Of a DNA stretch of 64,000 nt, positions 9,001 through 14,747 are shown one piece after another (the stretch's first letter is position 1; each line of letters begins with the position of its first letter). This DNA comes from Streptomyces calvus (GTDB taxonomy: Bacteria > Actinomycetota > Actinomycetes > Streptomycetales > Streptomycetaceae): assembly GCF_006782915.1 (NCBI RefSeq), contig NZ_VCNP01000005.1, forward strand, positions 1 through 64,000. Reading direction: 5' to 3'. The translations under genes were made by a program, and so were the position numbers. Below the pieces are notes generated by a model, which saw nothing but the letters and a program-made list of their open reading frames with translations, ran no database searches and was not told where the DNA came from.

Positions 9001-11830
9001 CGTGGTCTACCGGCACCGCACCCTGGCCGCGCTGGCCCGGGCCGTGGACGCCGCCGCCGGACAGCGGACCCCGGCACCGTCCACCGCCCCGGCCTCTCTC
9101 TCCGATCCGGCCCGCCCTGCTGTTCCGGCCACTCCGGCCGATACCGCCGATACCGCTGATCCGGCCGATCCGGCCGATACCGCCGATACGGCCCATGCCG
9201 CCGATCCGGCCGATACCGCCGATACGGCCCATGCCGCCGATCCGGCCGATACCGCCGATACGGCCCATGCCGCCGATCCGGCCGATACCGCCGATACGGC
9301 CCATGCCGCCGATCCGGCCGATCCCGCCGATCCGGCCGTTCCGGTAGCCCAGGTCGCTCCGGCCGGCGACGACGCCACGTCCCCGTTCCCCGTCACCCCC
9401 GGGCAGCGCGGGTTCCTGCTCGCCGACGCGCTCACGCCGGGCGACGGGACGTGGCTGGCCCGGCTCCGGCTGTCCGGGCCGCTGGATCCGGAGCTGTTCC
9501 AGCGGGCGGTGGACGTGCTGGTGGAGCGTCACGGCATGCTGCGCACCGTCTTCCCGGCCGGTGCCCGGCCGCCCGTCCAGCAGGAGCTGCCGCGGTCGCT
9601 GCGCCTCCCGGTCGTCTTCGAGACGGTCGACGGCCCGTTGGAGGTCGAGGAGCGCGCCGCTGCGGAGGCGGAACGGCGCCTGGAACCCTGGGCGTGGCCG
9701 CTGCTGCGGCTTCGGCTGCTCACCCTGGACCCGCTGGAGCACGTCCTGCTGGTCCACGCGCACCACCTCATCGGCGACGGATACAGCGCCGCGCTGCTGA
9801 TGCGGGAACTCACCGACGCCTACGACCGGTTGGCCGGCGGTGACACGCCCGCACCGGCCCCGCTCCGGACCACCTTCCGGGACCATGTCCTGGCGCGGAC
9901 GGGCGCAGGCGGCGCACCGGCGGCGCAGGCCGGGCTCCGGGCCCGGGCCGGGCGGCTCGGCATGCCGTACCGGCCTCCGGTGCTGCGCGCCGTTGCAGCA
10001 GTGGCCGAAGCCGGTTTCGGCGCGGCGGAGTTCACGCTCGACGCGTCCTCGACGACCGCGCTGCGCAAGGTCGCCGCGGATGCGGGAAGCACGCTGTACG
10101 CGCCGCTGCTGACGGCGTACTACCAGGAGTTGGCGGCGGTGACGGGCCGCGCGGACCTCGTCGTGGGCCTGGCGGTCAGCGGCCGGGACCGGGCGGCGCC
10201 GCCGGACGCGCACCGGGTCTTCGGGCCGTTCGCCACGGCCGTGCCCGTACGGCCGGCCGGCGCCGCGGACTCTCCGCTGACCGAAGGGGACTTCGGTGCC
10301 GCGGTGCGGCGGATCGCGGCGGAGGCGGAGGCGGCACGGGAGTACGGGGACGACGAGGACGTCGTGCCCCGGCACGCCGACGGACTGCCCGTGACCGCGC
10401 AGTTCTTCTTCACCTACCTCGACTTCGCGGCACTGGCGCCCCGGGACGGCGGCGTGCTGCGGGTGTCGTGGGACGGCGGAGAGAGCACCTTCCTGCCGCC
10501 GTCGTCCGCGACGGACCTGTTCCTGGCGGTCCGGCCGGACGGTGACGGTCTGCGGGTCGCACTCCGCGGCTCGGCCGCCGCGTTCCCGGCGGCGGCTCTC
10601 AACGGTTTCGCCCGCTCGCTGCACGGCCGTCTGGTGCGGGCGGCCGGAGGTGGGACAGCCGCTGCGGTCCCGTCGGGGAAGCGGCGGGAGACGATGGACG
10701 CGGCGCTCGTCGGCTATCTGCCGGCGCCGGAGCATCTCGCCCGGCTGGCGGGCCTGCCCGAACGGTCGCTGCCGCGGGAGGAGGTGCGTGCCCTGCTGTT
10801 CCCCGACGGTGCCCCGCGGCTGCTGGAGACGGTGCGGACACCGCTCGGCCGGTCGGGTTTCGTCTGCGTGCCGCTCTTCGCCGACGAACTCGGCGGCGAC
10901 GACGGGCTGGTGGCGCACACCGCGCGTGCGGTGTCGCTGGCCGGTTCGCTGGGTGCGCGCTGCGTGTCCCTCGCGGGGATGATCCCTTCGCTGACCGGTT
11001 ACGGCTTCGACGTGCTGCGGTTCCGGCGGTACGCGTCGGCGGTGACGACGGGGCACGCGGCGACGGTGGTGTCGGTGGTCAAGACCGTGCACGCGGCGCT
11101 CGACGCCACGGGCCGGGATCTGGGCGACCTCGAGGTGGCGTTCGCCGGTCTGGGTTCGATCGGCGCCTCCTCACTGGAGCTGCTGCTGGCGCTCGCGGCC
11201 CGGCCGCCTCGGCGTCTGCTGCTGTGCGACGTGCCGGGCAGCGGCCCGCGACTGCGGGCACTCGGACGCCGGCTGCGTGCGTGCGGCGCGGCGGGCGAGG
11301 TGGAGGTCGTCGAGTCGGGCCGGATGCTGCCGGACGCGGTGCACGGCGCGGACCTGCTGGTGACGGCGGTCAGCGGTGCGGCCACCGTGCTCGACGTGGA
11401 CCGGCTGCGGCCCGGTGCCGTCGTGGTCGACGACTCCTTCCCGCACTGCTTCGACACGGCGCGGGCGCTGGCCCGCATGCGGGAACACGGCGACGTGCTG
11501 GTGCTGGGCGGCGGACTGCTGGACGTCGGCCGAACCGACCGGGAGGTCGCCGCCGACCTCCCGGCCGCCGCGGCGGCCGGCCATCTGGCCCAGCCCTGGA
11601 TCGACGGCACCCTGGCCTCCTGCCGCACCGAGTCCCTGCTGCACGCGGCGGGTCACCCGCTGCCGCCGGTGCACGGCCTGGTGGACGCGGCGACGGCGCG
11701 CGCCCACTGGGACGCCGTGGAAAGCGCCGGGATCACGGCGGCGCCGCTGCATCTGCTCGGCCGCACCGTCGACGTGCCGACGGGCACCGCTGACCCGGAA
11801 CGGAGGTCAGATACCGAACTCCGCGGGTGA
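2..11830 (+). CDS. Hybrid FAAL-PKS-NRPS megasynthase with C-terminal AAR-like reductase (5' partial)
   Basis: The frame is open to the first base, so the N-terminus lies upstream; 3942 residues are visible. Domains in order by nucleotide: C-terminal half of a fatty acyl-AMP ligase (2-790, motifs YGLAEATLAV and PRTTSGK), ACP (Ser codon 1205), KS (1493-2765, Cys codon 2000 in TACSSG, both His motifs intact), AT (about 3050-3900, GHSVG Ser codon 3335, AFH motif suggesting malonyl-CoA), KR (4840-5500, GGGGGIG, Ser/Tyr kept, no LDD motif), ACP (Ser 5834), C (HHAAADG 6359-6379), A (7280-8765), PCP (Ser 8936), C (HHLIGDG 9761-9781) and an AAR-like reductase (10694-11827). By-eye GrsA-numbered A code is D-A-R-S-H-G-L-I-N-K; I cannot assign a substrate. 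Inferred role: activate a fatty acid, extend once to beta-hydroxyacyl, add an amino acid, release reductively. No DH or ER was seen. It ends convergently, overlapping the next gene by 24 nt. Confidence 0.93.
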   Translation, partial: EPISPVVWREFAARTRPAGLDPRAATPVYGLAEATLAVTFPPPGEVAVPVVVERAALGRGRVVEREPGDGAVELMDVGLPVPGCAVRVTDDGGRPLGDRRVGHVEVRGPQVARGYHGLPDATSATFGDGWLRTGDLGFLRDGRLCVSGRHKDVLFVNGRTFHAPDLEEVAAGTPGVPAGTTVVVGSTDPVTGGERVVVFVAWARPPRTAAGVLDRVAERVRGALGHDDVRVLALPPSAFPRTTSGKVRRQRMRTRFEEGAYRPVAASGTGTGATGGRTAGRTAGAAEAPQRADAEGPDDRTPPATESPDGSARPTAEGPDAGARPTTEDPDAGARPTTEDPDAGARRVGRTAAVSSRSVPAPMPRSRAEVRRVVREVWAKVLGLPEASFADTDRFAGLGGGSLKAMEALAALEQALDITLGPAVMRNDTVAALTDQLLDVLSDRNSDRQAPQRPAAHGERERPTAHGGQERPATDGGQERPAADGGQERPAADGGRERDAVTAVVGLACRFPGAGSPEEFWELLMAGRDAVTAVPAGRWDSGGRSRADERERWGAFLDDPAAFDADHFGIGAEEARALDPQARIFLELAHEALERAGYAGPRRRGLRIGVFAAVGDSGYRQVLADAAPDGAPAAAAALTGNLPNLVAARVAHCLDLDGPALAVDTACSSGLVALHLARRSLADGECDLAVVGGVNLHLTPAAHQALEAAQALSPTGRSRAFSSAADGFVPGEGGAALVVRRLAQARRDEDEVLAVVRGTAVNNDGTSLSLLAPNPLRQHEVIERAHRDCGVDPASVTYVEAHGTGTAVGDPIELRSLAHAFPPRPDGRPRLLGSVKTNVGHLLNAAALPSLVKVVLALGHGRLPASLHHAAPLPAVERSGFALVTEPTVWDSPGPRRAGINAFGFGGTNAHAVLEEAPPAPPRAPRPSVGGPHLLTLSAGSAETLRAWASRLGQHLRDHPDLDEADVCRAVGAARDERPHRLALVADGDLRDRLVAACADGGPARRDVVTGTVARRPRTVFVLPGQGALRPGPGRALYATAPVYRATLDEASALVGAVRGRELAHWCVDGGAAAEDLASTEVAQPLLVAHGVGLARQLAAWGVRADAVVGHSVGELAAACVAGVLSLREAVGFAARRGRLMGGSTAPGAMAAVLGAEERKVAALVDADPGALAVAADNGPGRLVISGTPEAVRRASARLTGQGATVRPLRVTRAFHSPLMEPVAQALADAARELAPAEPAVPLMSTLTAAWQPRMDSAYLRDHALRPVRFGPAVARLAEEGYDTFVELGAGGNLSGPIRAAAGGAVAVVSAPVAPRGDGEAPGGARELLQTVARLWVRGVPVDRTVLDAGGGRVPLPPAPYRRRRYWPEPVPHGLLHAVVWRPAPLSGDGAAGRVVVSGADGAAVRRLADGLAARGVAAVPATGDVDAADTVILLGGTDRPTAAAALEREQGQAVTALREALALLDRTGARRLLVVTRDAHVTGEGAERPDPAQAVLGGLALAVPEESAGVVANWVDLSAHDDEERWLRALAAEAAAPQADGAVAWRGGRRSVRAVVPTTGDRSADAEPAACGQPAEAVGGSDPGNTEPGPAGRAAEPLCGSAAAGVEPLPADGAYLITGGGGGIGSALARDLAGRGRPVLVLAGRSARAPRGLVEELTALGADARYVAADVTVPGDVERLVAQLPPLDAVFHAAGTARPGSLRGTPVRETVEALGAKTTGTVLLAEALRRHGQRPGVCVAFSSVSSVRPGLAGALGAYAAGNAFLDAFAGAERAAGRPWLSVNLGPFRETGLAAAAGAAPAGAAGRPLATAPALAALRSACGTDAAQLVLADLGAAPVARRTVERNERTTARAAATSDGTSGDTAAAASDSTNGDTTAATSDGTNGDTTAATSGDTAAATSDSTSGDTTGDTAGVLRELLAQALGVAASDVDDDTPFLALGLDSLGAVDLVKRLERRLGRDLPTTLFFEHRTVRELAAHLGDRAPEPAEGEPFPLTPVQRALYTSSLLHPEVPARGHLRLTVRGPLDTGLLGRALATLAERHGMLRLRVDGSGPRPVQRVAPPVAVADWYEVIDCAAEDVPGIEADVCNRPFDLAARPPVRAVLLREGPERAHLLLVVHHAAADGYSLNVLAEELWSAYAALSHGERPPPAPRAPDFARYAARNEGSGVGESVRRHWAERLAARGEPLRLPYDGDPDAPVTGPIAQHPGEIGPEEVAGLERLAAAHDVSLFHLLLAAYVRCLARWSGRRDVAVNVARAGREDRFDGVERLVGPLADTLPLLCEVADGEPVTALARRVRRAWLESERHAGPSSLDLAGLLPGAGAGPRTVSPAGFSFARFPAATVTGSPVQVRATGAGTGSATTRLSLLCWSDGPVLRLSWNFPAPLFERATVARLDREFRAELAAAAHTPVTRAEPHPPARTEASPPLAVRLLDRFRTHAASTAVDAGEASLTYAALDRASAALAARLRALGVRRGELVGLLTEPGADTVVGVVGILRAGAGWVPLDPEHPRARLADQLARTGATTVVCHSPTRAVADALTGVRTVPADGPPEEPADAAVTPPDPDAIAYVIFTSGSTGRPKAVPVTHRAMENYLDWAVDTFGYGPGDRLAQTASPCFDASVRQLLAPLLVGGTVVGVPRHLLRDPELLLAHVERARVTVWSSVPTLWEQLLSAAEARARHAAVDLSALRWVHVGGEALPVGHVRRWFDLFGEGARIANLYGPTETTINAACHIVDARPDDGARQVPIGRAAAGALLEVVDDDGAVCGAGEAGELLIAGTGLSPGYLGEPELTARAFTFRAGRRWYRSGDRVRRSADGVLEFLGRIDAQVKIRGNRVEPGEVEAALQTCPGVALAAVTAHEGRLLAFVTARAGAGRPTAVGVRRHLAGLLPSYMLPARITVVDALPLTGTGKVDRSALTAVTGAVLDGGDSRHENGDGDGRTAPVTATERRLAAVWSELLGVTGVCREDDFFALGGDSLLVLQVFARLAEHEGPLPRPTVVYRHRTLAALARAVDAAAGQRTPAPSTAPASLSDPARPAVPATPADTADTADPADPADTADTAHAADPADTADTAHAADPADTADTAHAADPADTADTAHAADPADPADPAVPVAQVAPAGDDATSPFPVTPGQRGFLLADALTPGDGTWLARLRLSGPLDPELFQRAVDVLVERHGMLRTVFPAGARPPVQQELPRSLRLPVVFETVDGPLEVEERAAAEAERRLEPWAWPLLRLRLLTLDPLEHVLLVHAHHLIGDGYSAALLMRELTDAYDRLAGGDTPAPAPLRTTFRDHVLARTGAGGAPAAQAGLRARAGRLGMPYRPPVLRAVAAVAEAGFGAAEFTLDASSTTALRKVAADAGSTLYAPLLTAYYQELAAVTGRADLVVGLAVSGRDRAAPPDAHRVFGPFATAVPVRPAGAADSPLTEGDFGAAVRRIAAEAEAAREYGDDEDVVPRHADGLPVTAQFFFTYLDFAALAPRDGGVLRVSWDGGESTFLPPSSATDLFLAVRPDGDGLRVALRGSAAAFPAAALNGFARSLHGRLVRAAGGGTAAAVPSGKRRETMDAALVGYLPAPEHLARLAGLPERSLPREEVRALLFPDGAPRLLETVRTPLGRSGFVCVPLFADELGGDDGLVAHTARAVSLAGSLGARCVSLAGMIPSLTGYGFDVLRFRRYASAVTTGHAATVVSVVKTVHAALDATGRDLGDLEVAFAGLGSIGASSLELLLALAARPPRRLLLCDVPGSGPRLRALGRRLRACGAAGEVEVVESGRMLPDAVHGADLLVTAVSGAATVLDVDRLRPGAVVVDDSFPHCFDTARALARMREHGDVLVLGGGLLDVGRTDREVAADLPAAAAAGHLAQPWIDGTLASCRTESLLHAAGHPLPPVHGLVDAATARAHWDAVESAGITAAPLHLLGRTVDVPTGTADPERRSDTELRG
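929..1040 (+). repeat. 33-bp in-frame tandem repeat in FAAL-ACP linker
   Basis: There are three 33-bp units (929-961, 962-994, 995-1027) plus a 13-bp partial unit. The last two full units are identical and the first is diverged. Each encodes an 11-residue Gly/Ala/Arg/Pro/Asp-rich segment (GARPTTEDPDA). The repeat sits exactly in the linker before the first carrier protein. Confidence 0.9.
1358..1492 (+). repeat. 27-bp in-frame tandem repeat in ACP-KS linker
   Basis: Five consecutive 27-bp units each encode nine residues of the type RPAADGGQE. Units 3 to 5 are nearly identical and units 1 and 2 are more diverged. The array ends two codons before the ketosynthase domain begins. Confidence 0.9.
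5564..5743 (+). repeat. 36-bp in-frame tandem repeat in KR-ACP linker
   Basis: Units of 36 bp start at 5564, 5600 and 5636. A 24-bp shortened unit follows at 5672, another 36-bp unit at 5696 and a 12-bp remnant at 5732. They encode Ala/Thr/Ser/Asp/Gly-rich segments such as AATSDGTNGDTT. All length differences are multiples of three, so the frame is kept. Confidence 0.9.
9173..9316 (+). repeat. Four perfect 36-bp tandem repeats in PCP-C linker
   Basis: Four identical 36-bp units (9173-9208, 9209-9244, 9245-9280, 9281-9316) each encode ADTADTAHAADP. Diverged half-units flank them from about 9130 to 9350. With no spacers this is not CRISPR; it is a coding minisatellite in a flexible linker. Confidence 0.95.
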
Positions 11831-12358
11831 GAGTCCGAGGGCCGAGCAGGCGTCACGGATGGCGTACTGCTCGGACGCCTCGAAGTGGCCGTCGGCACCG
11901 GCGACGACCATGCCCGTCTGGACCACCGCTCGGGCCTCGGCCGGCTTCTTCGCCGCCTTCGCGATGTCCTCCAGCGCCCGTGCCTTGCCCAGTTCGAAGT
12001 TGGCCGTGAGCCGGTCCACGTGCTCGTTGAACCGGGTGCGGAGCTGGTCGGCGGGGAAGTTCTGCAACACCTCGTTGGAGACGATCAGCTCCTCCACCCG
12101 CTGCCGCTCCGCCGGCTCGACACGCCCGTCGGCCGCGGCGACCAGCGCGCACATCGCCATGCTGGCGTCCCGGTAGGCGCCGCTCTTCAGTTCGGCCTTG
12201 GCCGACGCGAGCTGCGACTTGAACAGCCCCATCAGCTGGGCCTTGGAGCCACCGCCGGAGGACGAGCCGTGCCCGGGCGTGTGCTGTCCGCCTCCCCGCC
12301 CGCTCTGGCCCTGCTGGAGAGTCCTGGCCTGGTCCTTCAGCCGGTCCCACATCGCCAC
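11807..12358 (-). CDS. TerB-like tellurite-resistance domain protein
   Basis: This small acidic, all-helical cytoplasmic protein matches the TerB fold seen in tellurite-resistance proteins, whose biochemical role is not settled. A Gly/Ser/Gln-rich N-terminal segment (WDRLKDQARTLQQGQSG) precedes the helical domain from about residue 50, which has the characteristic ALVAAADGRVEPAERQ and VVAGADGHFEASE metal-loop-like segments. I chose the GTG start at 12358 because GAGGTGG lies 6 nt upstream; an ATG two codons later is possible. The stop lies inside the convergent megasynthase gene (24-nt overlap), so transcription of the two may interfere. Nothing links it functionally to the biosynthetic gene. 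Confidence 0.85.
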   Translation of the reverse strand: MAMWDRLKDQARTLQQGQSGRGGGQHTPGHGSSSGGGSKAQLMGLFKSQLASAKAELKSGAYRDASMAMCALVAAADGRVEPAERQRVEELIVSNEVLQNFPADQLRTRFNEHVDRLTANFELGKARALEDIAKAAKKPAEARAVVQTGMVVAGADGHFEASEQYAIRDACSALGLSPAEFGI

Positions 12359-12683
12359 TTGGTGCCACCTCGGCTTCTGTTGCTGTCCGTCCGGTCCCGG
12401 TACCGGTCCCGGATCTTCGGTACGTCCGGTCAACGGACGCGCCCGCGACCATGTTCCCGCAGGGCAAAAGAAGGGCAAAAACCGTTCGGAAGCCGATCGA
12501 AACTTTCGACGCCACGGCCCCTGAATCCCGGTCCTGAAACCATCGGCGACCGCCCGGGACCCGCCGTGCTCGGCGACACCCGACGCACTGGCGCCGGGCG
12601 CGGCGTCGGACCGGTCCCGCCGGGCACGGCACACGCGGACACGAACGTCACGGCGAACCAGACCGGCACCGGCAAGGGCACCG
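12359..12683. other. Non-coding stretch with possible secreted-protein remnant
   Basis: No complete gene was found here. On the plus strand, about 12622-12700 reads with coding-like GC3 as a possible signal-peptide tail (PPGTAHA) followed by DTNVTANQTGTGKGT. It has no start or ribosome-binding site and is soon disrupted, so it may be a decayed gene. The rest is presumably the upstream region of the TerB-like gene. Confidence 0.35.
12423..12439. promoter_or_regulatory. Inverted repeat upstream of TerB-like gene
   Basis: CGTCCG and CGGACG flank a 5-nt centre, forming a perfect 6+6 dyad about 65 nt upstream of the TerB-like start. The centre on the minus strand is TTGAC, which could be a -35 element. 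No matching -10 is obvious, so this is only a candidate operator. Confidence 0.25.
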
Positions 12684-13126
12684 TCACCGGCGACGGCGCC
12701 GGGCGTTTTCCGTGGTGGTGGCGCTCCGCTCGTACCGGAGCGCCACGCCGGTCGCGACGGCGCCGAGGCCCTCCCAGACCCCGACGCCGATGAACACCTC
12801 CGGCGCCTTCCGCCGACGGCGGCGGCCGTGAACACCGCGCACGTCAGCAGCCGGAACGGCACCGTCCAGCGGAAGAAGGCCCGCCAGTCGGCGAGCGCGG
12901 CCAGCACGTAGTACACGCCCATGTTGAGCGCCGCCGTCGACGACGCCGTCACGAAGGCCGACGTGTGGTCGCCGGCGCCCCGCTCGCCGGGCACGGCGAG
13001 GCCGAGCAGGGACAGCTGCGCGGCCGGCGCGACCAGGCCCACCGCGCCGAGCGCGGCGGCGAGCACACCGAACACGGCCATGGTCCAGCCGGACGGCGAG
13101 CGGGGAAACCGCGCGGGCGCTCTCAC
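12684..13126 (-). pseudogene. Small multi-pass membrane protein, broken by a 1-nt frameshift
   Basis: A GTG start overlaps the stop of the GH16 gene (GTGA), suggesting translational coupling. The frame encodes about three hydrophobic helices (MAVFGVLAAALGAVGLV, ALNMGVYYVLAALADW, FRLLTCAVFTAAAVG) and then turns to Arg-rich nonsense near 12810. The coding signal continues in another frame as PEVFIGVGVWEGLGAVATGV and ends at 12684 after ARRRRR. The interval is 443 nt, one short of a whole number of codons, so a single-base deletion near 12805-12820 restores a protein of about 147 residues. I cannot tell a true pseudogene from a sequencing error. The family is not recognised; the role is unknown. 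Confidence 0.75.
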
Positions 13127-13962
13127 CCGGTGGTCACCGTCACGTGGTCCACGACCAGTTGCTGCGGGAAGACGGTGGAGCCGTCCGGGTCGCCGGGCCA
13201 GTAGCCGCCCACCGCGAGGTTGAGGATGAGGAAGAACGGCTTGTTGAACACCCAGGTCCGGCCGCCCAGGTCGGCGGGGGTGCGCCGCTGGTAGACGTTG
13301 CCGTCCACGGACCAGGTGATCGAGTCGGGCGCCCAGTCGACGGCGAAGGTGTGGAAGTCGTCCGCGAAGGCCCGGCCGCCCGGCAGGGTGTAGCCGGCGC
13401 CGATGCCGCCGGAGCCGGAGTAGCCGGGGCCGTGGATGGTGCCGTGCACCGTGGAGGGCTCGAAGCCGACGTTCTCCATGATGTCGATCTCGCCGGAGTC
13501 CGGCCAGTTGACCGGAGTGCCCAGCATCCAGAACGCCGGCCACATGCCCTGACCGCGCGGGATCTTCATCCGCGCCTCGATGTGCCCGTACTGGGCGGTG
13601 AACTTCCCGGAGGTGTTCAGCCGGGCCGAGGTGTACTCGCACCTGCCGTACCAGCACTGGTAGTCGGCCGGGTTCTCCTTGCGGGCGGTGATGACCAGGT
13701 GGCCCTGACCGTCCAGCGCGGCGTTCGCGGTGCCGGACGTGTAGTACTGCCGCTCGTGGTTGTTGACGTTGTCGCCGGTCTCCAGCTGCCACTTGGAGCC
13801 GTCGACCGCCGCGCCCGCGGGACCGTCGAAGGTGTCCGAGAACGCCACGGCGGCGGCGTCGGGCGCCTCCGCCGCCCGTGCGGTCCCGACCACGCCGGAG
13901 GCGAGCAGCGCGGTCGACAGGGCCGCGACCAGCCAGGTGCGGCGTGTACGCGGAGAGGACAT
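13123..13962 (-). CDS. Secreted GH16 endo-beta-glucanase (laminarinase-like)
   Basis: This predicted extracellular enzyme would cleave internal beta-1,3 or mixed beta-1,3/1,4 bonds in glucans. A Sec signal peptide covers residues 1-30 (hydrophobic LVAALSTALLASGVV, cleavage near ARA). The GH16 domain fills the rest, with the signature GEIDIME: Glu158 is the expected nucleophile and Glu163 the acid/base. Cys103 and Cys108 may form a disulfide. There is no carbohydrate-binding module, and 279 residues is typical of a minimal GH16 enzyme. The ATG at 13962 is preceded by AAAGGAGA with good spacing. A broken small membrane gene follows, overlapping its stop codon. Exact substrate (laminarin, lichenan or another glucan) cannot be told from the motif. 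Confidence 0.93.
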   Translation of the reverse strand: MSSPRTRRTWLVAALSTALLASGVVGTARAAEAPDAAAVAFSDTFDGPAGAAVDGSKWQLETGDNVNNHERQYYTSGTANAALDGQGHLVITARKENPADYQCWYGRCEYTSARLNTSGKFTAQYGHIEARMKIPRGQGMWPAFWMLGTPVNWPDSGEIDIMENVGFEPSTVHGTIHGPGYSGSGGIGAGYTLPGGRAFADDFHTFAVDWAPDSITWSVDGNVYQRRTPADLGGRTWVFNKPFFLILNLAVGGYWPGDPDGSTVFPQQLVVDHVTVTTG

Positions 13963-14118
13963 GGCTCTCCTTTCCGTACGGCGGCCCGTGCGCTCGGGCC
14001 GCCGACCGAGGTTGTGGGGGGAAAGGTGCAACGACTTGATTCAAGGAGTGAGATAAGAGGGCGTCAAGGCCCTGGTACGGACCTTCCGTTCACAGTGCCG
14101 GACCGTCCCGGCCCTCGT

Positions 14119-14475
14119 TCACGTCGTGGTGCCCCATGAGGTGCGGTGCGCGCAGCCCGGGTCGTGCCGGGTCGCGCACGAGGTCCACCAGCGTTCGCAG
14201 CAGGCGGTGTCGACCTCGGCCCGCGCGAGCGCCGCCGCGGCCGTGTCCCGCCAGGCCGACCGCCTGGCCTCCCGCTGCCGCAGGGCGGCGACGGTACGCC
14301 GTTCGCCGGCGATGACGGTCTCGCGGACGACGCCCACGACGGGAGCGAGGGCGGCGGCCGCCATGGCGAGGGTGGTCCAGGCGGGCACCGCGCCCCAGGT
14401 GCGCACGGTGCAGAAGGCCAGCCAGAGGGCGACGGCGACGTACAGGACGACGAGTGCGCGGCCGCCCCTGCTCAT
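14119..14475 (-). CDS. Small membrane protein of unknown function with Cys/Trp-rich C-terminus
   Basis: I do not recognise the family. The 118-residue protein has two hydrophobic helices in its first half (VVLYVAVALWLAFCTV and AMAAAALAPVVGVVRE), then a charged Arg/Glu-rich helix. The C-terminal segment has paired Cys and Trp (ACCERWW) and a further Cys in HDPGCAHRT, suggesting metal binding or disulfides. The ATG at 14475 has AAGGAGA 7 nt upstream, so translation is well supported. It is divergent from the DUF350 gene, with a 272-nt region between them that presumably holds both promoters. Confidence 0.75.
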   Translation of the reverse strand: MSRGGRALVVLYVAVALWLAFCTVRTWGAVPAWTTLAMAAAALAPVVGVVRETVIAGERRTVAALRQREARRSAWRDTAAAALARAEVDTACCERWWTSCATRHDPGCAHRTSWGTTT

Positions 14476-14747
14476 GGCGGGTTCTCCTTCGCGTGCCGTC
14501 GGGGCACGGGCCGGCCGGTCGCCGCCCGCGTTCCGTCGACGTCGGACGCAGTCCTGATGCCCCGGATCCGGCCGGGCATGACTCCCGGCACCCGCCCGTT
14601 CCCATCTCCTGGGAAGCGCGGCCGAGTTGCCGGCCGCTCCGGGCCGGGCGGGGCACCGCGTCGGGGCGACCGAACGGGTGCGCTACATTTTGCTCGCCCT
14701 TGCCCGCGATCAATCACGATCTTTCACGCTACGGAGCCGGCAACCTC

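Noticed and set aside
9173..9316. Regular repeat array suggesting CRISPR
   Set aside because: The 36-bp units are directly adjacent with no spacers, and they are in frame within a coding linker.
8795..11092. Minus-strand open frame with Gly/Ile/Arg repeats
   Set aside because: It is the reverse complement of the 36-bp coding repeats and the second C domain. It has no ribosome-binding site and no conserved domain.
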